From DATARH01 sp035534535 (lineage in GTDB: Bacteria > Pseudomonadota > Alphaproteobacteria > ATCC43930 > CGMCC-115725), in the NCBI GenBank assembly GCA_035534535.1, contig DATLRS010000081.1, positions 1 to 9,525 on the forward strand: DNA of 9,525 nucleotides, in the 5' to 3' direction. The notes beneath the pieces were generated by a model. The model did not search any database, was not told where the DNA came from, and worked only from the letters and a program-made list of their open reading frames with translations. Shown piece after piece: positions 1 through 4,466 of the stretch. Both the position numbers and the translations under genes were made by a program. Numbering within the stretch: position 1 is the first letter of the stretch; each line of letters starts with the position of its first letter.

Positions 1-183
1 GTGGTCGTGACGCGCGAGTTTTTGCACGAGGCCGAGGTGCAGCGCGCCGCACTCGGCATGCCGGATCTGCTGCCGGTGGTGATCGACCATCCGCTCAGCA
101 CGATCTCGGATTCCGAGATCGACGCCCGCGCCGCCCAGGCGGCCGAGCAGGCGGCAGGCATCTGGCTGGGCAGGAAGCCATGA
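1..183 (+). CDS. UGSC-family protein, C-terminal fragment (cut by window start)
   Basis: The last 60 residues of a protein whose start lies before the window; the GTG at base 1 is probably an internal valine. The visible part reads as a beta-strand/helix end: an EFLHEAEVQRAALGMPDL segment, a VVIDHPLST strand-turn, then an Ala/Glu-rich helix. This pattern (helix 'F...A..QA.ALG.PDL', strand 'VVI.HPL', then a closing helix) is what I recall from the C-terminus of UGSC-family (seleno)proteins, a group of unknown function named for a Cys/Sec motif nearer the N-terminus, which is outside this window. The family call is therefore from memory of the C-terminal pattern only. Its TGA overlaps the ATG of the MaoC-like gene (ATGA), so the two are almost certainly co-transcribed and translationally coupled. 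An unrelated protein with a similar tail cannot be excluded. Confidence 0.5.
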   Translation: MVVTREFLHEAEVQRAALGMPDLLPVVIDHPLSTISDSEIDARAAQAAEQAAGIWLGRKP

Positions 184-662
184 GCGAACCCTTCGACCGG
201 CAGCAGCATCGCTTTCCCGAAAGCCGCTGGTTTGACGACCTCGCGGTCGGCGAGCGCTTCTACATTCCGAGCCGCACCGTTACCGAGGCCAATTTCGCGG
301 CGTTCCAGACCGTCTCGGGCGACAATCACCCGATCCATTACGACATCGAATACTGCCGCGAGCGGGGCCACCCCGGGCTCCTGGCGCACGGCTTTCAGGT
401 GCTGTGCTTCACCGCTGCCGGGGCCGGCACGTTTGCCCATGTGATCGGCGACGCGCTGGTCGCCTTTATCGAGCAATCCTCGAAATTCCTGAAGCCGGTC
501 TATCCCGGCGACACGCTCTATCCGGGCCTCGCCATCGCCGCGCTGACGCCGCAGCGCACGACCGGGGTCGTCACGGTCGCGGTCACCGTCCACAACCAGA
601 AGAACGAATTGGTGCTGCAGGGCGAGCAGAAATACCTGCTGAAAAAGCGCTGCTCGGCGTAA
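180..662 (+). CDS. MaoC-like hot-dog hydratase/dehydratase
   Basis: A complete 160-residue single hot-dog protein. Family members hydrate trans-enoyl-CoA or dehydrate beta-hydroxyacyl-CoA in the cytoplasm; the substrate here is unknown. Evidence: an opening FDDLAVGERF segment (about 18-27), the active-site loop SGDNHPIHYD (46-55), the central helix with GLLAHGFQVL (66-75), and the later strands FLKPVYPGDTLYPGL (103-117) and ELVLQGEQKYLLKK. The catalytic Asp48 and His53 of the hydratase motif GDxNPxH are present, but the Asn between them is replaced by His50. The start is supported by AGGA at 172-175 and by the ATGA overlap with the upstream UGSC-like gene. Tail to tail with hepT, 10 bases between stops, with no recognisable terminator. 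MaoC assignment is firm; the physiological reaction is not. Confidence 0.9.
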   Translation: MSEPFDRQQHRFPESRWFDDLAVGERFYIPSRTVTEANFAAFQTVSGDNHPIHYDIEYCRERGHPGLLAHGFQVLCFTAAGAGTFAHVIGDALVAFIEQSSKFLKPVYPGDTLYPGLAIAALTPQRTTGVVTVAVTVHNQKNELVLQGEQKYLLKKRCSA

Positions 663-672
663 CCGCTGCCGG

Positions 673-1047
673 TCACGCCGTCGCGTCGAGCAATGCGCGG
701 AAGCGACGCACGGCTTCCGGCAGCCGATCGTATACATAGTCGGCAAGCTGCTCGTTATACGTGTGCACCGTATAATTTCGCAGGACACTCAGATCGATCC
801 AGAACGGATCGTCCTCGATGACTCCGTTCTTGAACGCGGCGCGAAAGCAGGTGCGCGGCGACGTGCATACTGCGTTGTGTTCCTCTTCCAGATGGGCCTT
901 GAGGAACTTCCAGCACAGTTCGAACGAGATTTCGAACCGCTGGATAGCGGAATCCCGCACAATAGCGTCCTTGGGCAGGGCGAGCGCCTCGGCAAGGCGC
1001 GTCGTTGCCCTCGCGAAGTCGGCGCGCAGCGACCCGCTCTTGGTCAC
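673..1047 (-). CDS. hepT: HepT/HI0074-family nucleotidyltransferase partner (probable toxin of MNT-HepT pair)
   Basis: A 124-residue all-helical protein starting at GTG 1047, whose first base lies in the GTGA overlap with the mntA stop; a longer in-frame extension upstream only shadows mntA. Family signatures are the helix with RFEISFELCWKFLKAHL (about residues 37-53) and the C-terminal motif RNYTVHTY, giving Arg90, His95 and Tyr97, i.e. the RX4HXY motif. In studied MNT-HepT pairs this motif is the HEPN RNase active site, and its Tyr is AMPylated by MntA to silence the toxin. HI0074-type members were originally described as substrate-binding subunits, so toxicity here is inferred. The gene is AT-richer than its surroundings: counting bases 721-960 by hand gives 132 G+C of 240 (55%), against about two thirds in mntA and the aldolase gene, which suggests a separate origin. 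Confidence 0.87.
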   Translation of the reverse strand: MTKSGSLRADFARATTRLAEALALPKDAIVRDSAIQRFEISFELCWKFLKAHLEEEHNAVCTSPRTCFRAAFKNGVIEDDPFWIDLSVLRNYTVHTYNEQLADYVYDRLPEAVRRFRALLDATA

Positions 1048-1343
1048 AGCGGAATTCGCCGTTGCGCGACCTGCCGGAAGGTCTCGGTGACCCGCGCAAA
1101 ATCCACGATGTCGACAGTGTAGAGCGTCGGCGCCTCGTCGAGTTCGTCTCGGATCGCGGCCAGTGCCGCGCGCGGCACCGGCGCCGGGCCTTCGATGCCG
1201 ATATCGATGTCGGAGCGGGCGTGGGCCGATCCTGCCGCGCGCGAGCCGAACAGGAACACACGATAGCGCGGGTCGCGCACGTGCCGGCGCACCACCGCGG
1301 CGGCGAAGCGGGCAACCTCGTCGGGTCCGTGCACCCCTGCCAT
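1044..1343 (-). CDS. mntA: MntA-like minimal nucleotidyltransferase (probable antitoxin/AMPylase)
   Basis: A 99-residue protein of the DNA polymerase beta-like minimal nucleotidyltransferase fold. It shows the motif GSX10DXD: Gly33-Ser34, ten residues, then Asp45 and Asp47, preceded by the strand YRVFLFGSR. A further acidic strand, YTVDIVDF (75-82), supplies the likely third metal-binding carboxylate (Asp78 or Asp81). Family members transfer AMP from ATP to the Tyr of the HepT partner. The stop overlaps the GTG of hepT by 4 bases (GTGA), so translation is coupled. The start lies 12 bases beyond the threonine aldolase stop, preceded on the minus strand by a weak TAGGA-like ribosome site, so it may be read from the aldolase promoter. 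Base composition resembles the host (40 G+C of 60 in 1201-1260), unlike hepT. Confidence 0.88.
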   Translation of the reverse strand: MAGVHGPDEVARFAAAVVRRHVRDPRYRVFLFGSRAAGSAHARSDIDIGIEGPAPVPRAALAAIRDELDEAPTLYTVDIVDFARVTETFRQVAQRRIPL

Positions 1344-1355
1344 CGCCGCATCCTA

Positions 1356-2426
1356 TCACGAACCGCCGTGCGGCGCTGCCTCGCGCGCGATGATGCCGGC
1401 AAGCAGGTCGGCGGCGCGCTCGCAGGCCCCTCGCGACACATCGCGATGAGTCACGGCGCGCACCGTGCGTGCACCGAGCGCCGAGACCAGCACGCCCGCG
1501 GCATTGCTGCGCGCCACGATCGCCGCGGCATCGGGCACCTCAGGGGCGAGGCGAAAGACGACGATGTTGGTCTCTACCGTCGCCAGATCGAGCGCCACGC
1601 CCGGCAAGGCGGCGAGCCGCTCGGCGATCAGCCGGGCGTTGGCGTGGTCCTCGACGAGCCCCTCGACATGGTGGTCGAGAGCATAAAGCCCGGCCGCGGC
1701 GAGGATGCCCGATTGCCGCATCGCGCCGCCGAACATGCGGCGGGCGCGCACCGCGCGGGCGATGTCGTCGCCGCTGCCGGCGATGAGGCTGCCGACCGGG
1801 CAGCCGAGCCCCTTCGACAGTGCCACCGAGACGAGATCGAACGGAAGCGCCAGTTCGGCGAGCCTGATCCCCGACGCGACCGAGGCGTTGAACAACCGGG
1901 CGCCGTCGAGATAGCAGGCGACGCCGGCATCGCGCGCTGCCGCGCAGATCGCCGCGGCGTCGGCCTGCCGCCACACGACGCCGCCGCCGAGATTGTGGGT
2001 GTTCTCGATCGCGACGAGGCCGGTCGGCGGGAAGACGATATGGCCGCGCGGCTTACAGGCGGCCCGGAAATCCGCCGCGGTGAAGCAGCCGCCCCGGCCG
2101 ATCGCGGTGAACTGGACCCCGGAATTGGCGGCGCCGGCGCCCGCCTCATGCCACAGCATGTGCGCCTCTTCGCCGACCAGCACCTCCTCGCCCGGCCGGG
2201 TCAGCAATTTGAGTGCGATCTGGTTGGCCATCGTGCCGCTCGGCACGAACAGCGCCCTCTCCTTGCCGAGCAGCTGGGCGATGCGTTCCTGCAGGCGGTT
2301 GACCGACGGGTCCTCGCCGTACTGGTCGTCGCCGACCGGTGCGTCGGCCATCGCCTGCCGCATGCCGGGCGACGGCCGCGTCACGGTGTCCGAGCGCAAA
2401 TCGATCGGTTCGGTCGGTGCGGGCAT
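1356..2426 (-). CDS. ltaE: Low-specificity L-threonine aldolase
   Basis: A 356-residue PLP enzyme of fold type I, close to the usual length of about 330-350. It cleaves L-threonine/L-allo-threonine to glycine and acetaldehyde in the cytoplasm. Visible signatures: IDLRSDTVTRP at the N-terminus (8-18), the PLP phosphate loop PSGTMANQ (62-69), His89 in EEAHMLWHEAG matching the ring-stacking His of E. coli LtaE, YLDGARLFN (172-180) with Asp174 and Arg177, and SVALSKGLGCPVGS (200-213) with the Schiff-base Lys205. The ATG is supported by a good ribosome site, GGGAGG read on the minus strand (plus-strand 2433-2438), 6 bases upstream. First gene of the run aldolase-mntA-hepT. Stereospecificity (L-allo versus L) cannot be read from sequence. 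Confidence 0.95.
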   Translation of the reverse strand: MPAPTEPIDLRSDTVTRPSPGMRQAMADAPVGDDQYGEDPSVNRLQERIAQLLGKERALFVPSGTMANQIALKLLTRPGEEVLVGEEAHMLWHEAGAGAANSGVQFTAIGRGGCFTAADFRAACKPRGHIVFPPTGLVAIENTHNLGGGVVWRQADAAAICAAARDAGVACYLDGARLFNASVASGIRLAELALPFDLVSVALSKGLGCPVGSLIAGSGDDIARAVRARRMFGGAMRQSGILAAAGLYALDHHVEGLVEDHANARLIAERLAALPGVALDLATVETNIVVFRLAPEVPDAAAIVARSNAAGVLVSALGARTVRAVTHRDVSRGACERAADLLAGIIAREAAPHGGS

Positions 2427-2509
2427 CCAACGCCTCCCAGCGATTCGGGAGCCCGAGCCTAACCAACATCGGCCGGGCGCGACAGCCGGGTCGCACGCGG
2501 CGAGCGGCG

Positions 2510-2521
2510 GCGCGATCGCGC
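2510..2521. repeat. 12-bp perfect palindrome in ltaE/recQ divergent region
   Basis: GCGCGATCGCGC is its own reverse complement. It lies in the 130-base space between the divergent starts of the threonine aldolase and recQ, directly next to the -35-like hexamer proposed for recQ. It could be an operator half-site pair, but CG-rich palindromes arise easily at this base composition. Confidence 0.4.
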
Positions 2522-2550
2522 TTCACCCGGGCGGGGTGCGCTTCTATCGT
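2522..2550 (+). promoter_or_regulatory. Possible recQ promoter
   Basis: TTCACC (2522-2527), a 17-base spacer, then TATCGT (2545-2550); each hexamer matches 4 of 6 of the sigma-70 consensus. The expected start of transcription falls about at the recQ ATG (2557), which would give a leaderless message. This agrees with the absence of a Shine-Dalgarno sequence before that ATG. No convincing aldolase promoter was seen on the other strand of 2427-2556. Confidence 0.35.
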
Positions 2551-2556
2551 GCGGCG

Positions 2557-4404
2557 ATGTCGCTGTCGCCGCAAACCGGCCCCGAGGCCGACACCGTCGG
2601 CGAGCGCACGCCGCTCGGCGTGTTGCGCCGGGTGTTCGGCTTCGAGCAGTTCCGCGGCCAGCAGCAGGCGATCATCGAGCAGGTGCTGGCGGGCGGTGAC
2701 GCGGTCGTGCTGATGCCGACCGGCGGCGGCAAGTCGCTGTGCTACCAGATCCCGGCATTGCTGCGGCCGGGGATCGGCATCGTCGTGTCGCCGCTGATCG
2801 CGCTGATGCGCGACCAGGTGGACGCGCTGCAACAAGCCGGGGTGCGCGCCGCGGCGCTCAACTCGTCGCAGATGCCGGACGAGGCGATGGCGACCGAGCG
2901 GGCGGTGCGCGCGGGCGCCCTCGACCTCCTCTACGTGTCGCCGGAACGGCTGTTGACGGCGCGCTGCCTCGATCTGCTGGGCGGCTGCCGGATCGCGCTC
3001 TTCGCGGTTGACGAGGCGCATTGCATCTCGCAATGGGGCCACGATTTCCGGCCCGAATACCAGAAGCTCAGCCTGTTGCGCGAGCGCTTTGCCGGGGTGC
3101 CGCTGCTCGCGCTGACCGCGACCGCCGACGCGCCGACGCAGGCCGACATCGTCGCGCAATTGCGGCTCGGCGGGGCGCCGATCTTCGCCGCCGGCTATGA
3201 CCGGCCGAACCTCTATTACCGCGTCGTCGACAAGCAGAACCGGCTCGAGCAATTGCGCCGGTTTCTCGCCGAGGAGCACCCCGAGGACGCCGGCATCGTC
3301 TATTGCTTCACGCGGCGGGCGGTCGAGGAAACCGCGCTTTTTCTGACCGCTTCCGGCCGCGAGGCGCTGCCCTACCACGCCGGTCTCGACGCCCAGACCC
3401 GCGAGCGCCATCAGCAGCGCTTTCTGCGCGAAGAGGGGGTCGTCGTCGTCGCCACGATCGCCTTCGGGATGGGGATCGACAAGCCCAACGTGCGCTTTGT
3501 CGCGCATCTCGACCTGCCGAAGACGCTTGAGGCCTATTACCAGGAAACCGGCCGGGCCGGCCGCGACGGGCTGCCGGCCGACGCCTGGATGACCTATGGC
3601 AGCGCCGACGTGATGAATCTGCTGCGCCTCATTGACGCGATCGACGACGACGAGCGGCAACGCGTTGAGCGTCGCAAGGTCGATGCGCTGATCGGCTATT
3701 GCGAGACGGTCGCCTGCCGCCGCCAGATCCTGCTGGGCTATTTCGGCGAGAGCGATCACCCGCCCTGCGGCAATTGCGACAATTGTCGGACGCCGCCGGA
3801 AAGCTGGGACGGCACGATCGCGGCGCAGAAGGCGCTCTCGGCGGTGTATCGCACCGGCCAGCGCTTTGGCGCGCATCACCTCGTCGACATCCTGCTCGGC
3901 AATGCCACCGAACGGGTGAGCCGGCTCGGCCACGACCGGCTGAAGACGTTCGGCGTCGGCGGCGAACTCGACCGCCGCCGCTGGCTGTCGGTCTATCGCC
4001 AGCTGGTGGCGCAAGGCATCCTCGTGCCCGATGCGGCGCATGGCGGACTGGCCCTGGCGCCGCCGGCAGCCGAGATCCTGCGCGGCGGGCGCGAGGTGCG
4101 GCTGCGCCGCGACAGCCGCCCCGGCAAGAGCGCCACACGGCCGTCCGCCACGACGGAGGCAGCGCTCGACCGCGTCTCACGCAGTTTCTGGGAGGCCTTG
4201 CGTGCCTGGCGTCTCGATGAGGCGCGCCGCCAGCAAGTCCCGCCCTATGTGATCTTCCACGATGCGACGCTGATCGAAATCGCCCGCCGCCGGCCGCGCT
4301 CGCTCGACCGGCTGACCGAGATTCCCGGCATCGGCCGCAGCAAGCTCGACCGCTACGGCGCCGCGCTGCTCGCCCTTGTCGCCGCGACGGAGGCCGCCGA
4401 ATGA
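2557..4404 (+). CDS. recQ: ATP-dependent DNA helicase RecQ
   Basis: A 615-residue 3'-5' DNA helicase (E. coli RecQ is 609), acting in recombination and replication-fork repair. Order of modules: motif 0 FGFEQFRGQQQ (27-37); Walker A MPTGGGKS (53-60); Walker B DEAH (152-155) followed by CISQWGHDFRP; motif III LTATA (186-190); second RecA domain with motif V ATIAFGMGIDKPNVRF and motif VI QETGRAGRDG (329-338); zinc module with Cys387, Cys404, Cys407 and Cys410, the same 17-3-3 spacing as the E. coli protein; winged helix to about 510; HRDC domain about 539-608 (IPGIGRSKLDRYG). The reading frame is open much further upstream, but the conserved protein begins close after the ATG chosen; there is no clear ribosome site. 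Divergent from the aldolase gene; soeA follows after 62 bases. Confidence 0.96.
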   Translation: MSLSPQTGPEADTVGERTPLGVLRRVFGFEQFRGQQQAIIEQVLAGGDAVVLMPTGGGKSLCYQIPALLRPGIGIVVSPLIALMRDQVDALQQAGVRAAALNSSQMPDEAMATERAVRAGALDLLYVSPERLLTARCLDLLGGCRIALFAVDEAHCISQWGHDFRPEYQKLSLLRERFAGVPLLALTATADAPTQADIVAQLRLGGAPIFAAGYDRPNLYYRVVDKQNRLEQLRRFLAEEHPEDAGIVYCFTRRAVEETALFLTASGREALPYHAGLDAQTRERHQQRFLREEGVVVVATIAFGMGIDKPNVRFVAHLDLPKTLEAYYQETGRAGRDGLPADAWMTYGSADVMNLLRLIDAIDDDERQRVERRKVDALIGYCETVACRRQILLGYFGESDHPPCGNCDNCRTPPESWDGTIAAQKALSAVYRTGQRFGAHHLVDILLGNATERVSRLGHDRLKTFGVGGELDRRRWLSVYRQLVAQGILVPDAAHGGLALAPPAAEILRGGREVRLRRDSRPGKSATRPSATTEAALDRVSRSFWEALRAWRLDEARRQQVPPYVIFHDATLIEIARRRPRSLDRLTEIPGIGRSKLDRYGAALLALVAATEAAE

Positions 4405-4408
4405 GCTT

Positions 4409-4437
4409 TTGACAGCGGGGACCGGGTCGCCTAATTG
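4409..4437 (+). promoter_or_regulatory. Possible soeABC promoter
   Basis: A perfect -35 hexamer TTGACA (4409-4414) starts 5 bases after the recQ stop. Seventeen bases on is TAATTG (4432-4437), a poor -10. A second TTGACG (4435-4440) has no -10 at proper distance. The 62-base gap also holds the soeA ribosome site GAGGGG (4458-4463). I see no terminator hairpin, so read-through from recQ is possible. Confidence 0.35.
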
Positions 4438-4466
4438 ACGGGCAGGAACGTTATTTTGAGGGGCCG

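Noticed and set aside
1048..1359. N-terminal extension of hepT
   Set aside because: This part of the frame only shadows mntA; the HepT family begins at the GTG overlapping the mntA stop.
1005..2462. 485-codon plus-strand open frame across hepT, mntA and threonine aldolase
   Set aside because: Low-complexity Arg/Ala/Gly/Asp-rich translation; the minus strand carries three recognisable families here.
1993..2556. 188-residue N-terminal extension of recQ
   Set aside because: It overlaps the start of the threonine aldolase gene and has no RecQ-like sequence; the conserved protein starts just after the ATG at 2557.
2146..4041. 631-codon open frame on the minus strand, opposite recQ
   Set aside because: Same GC-driven shadow effect; recQ has clear family motifs across the whole stretch.
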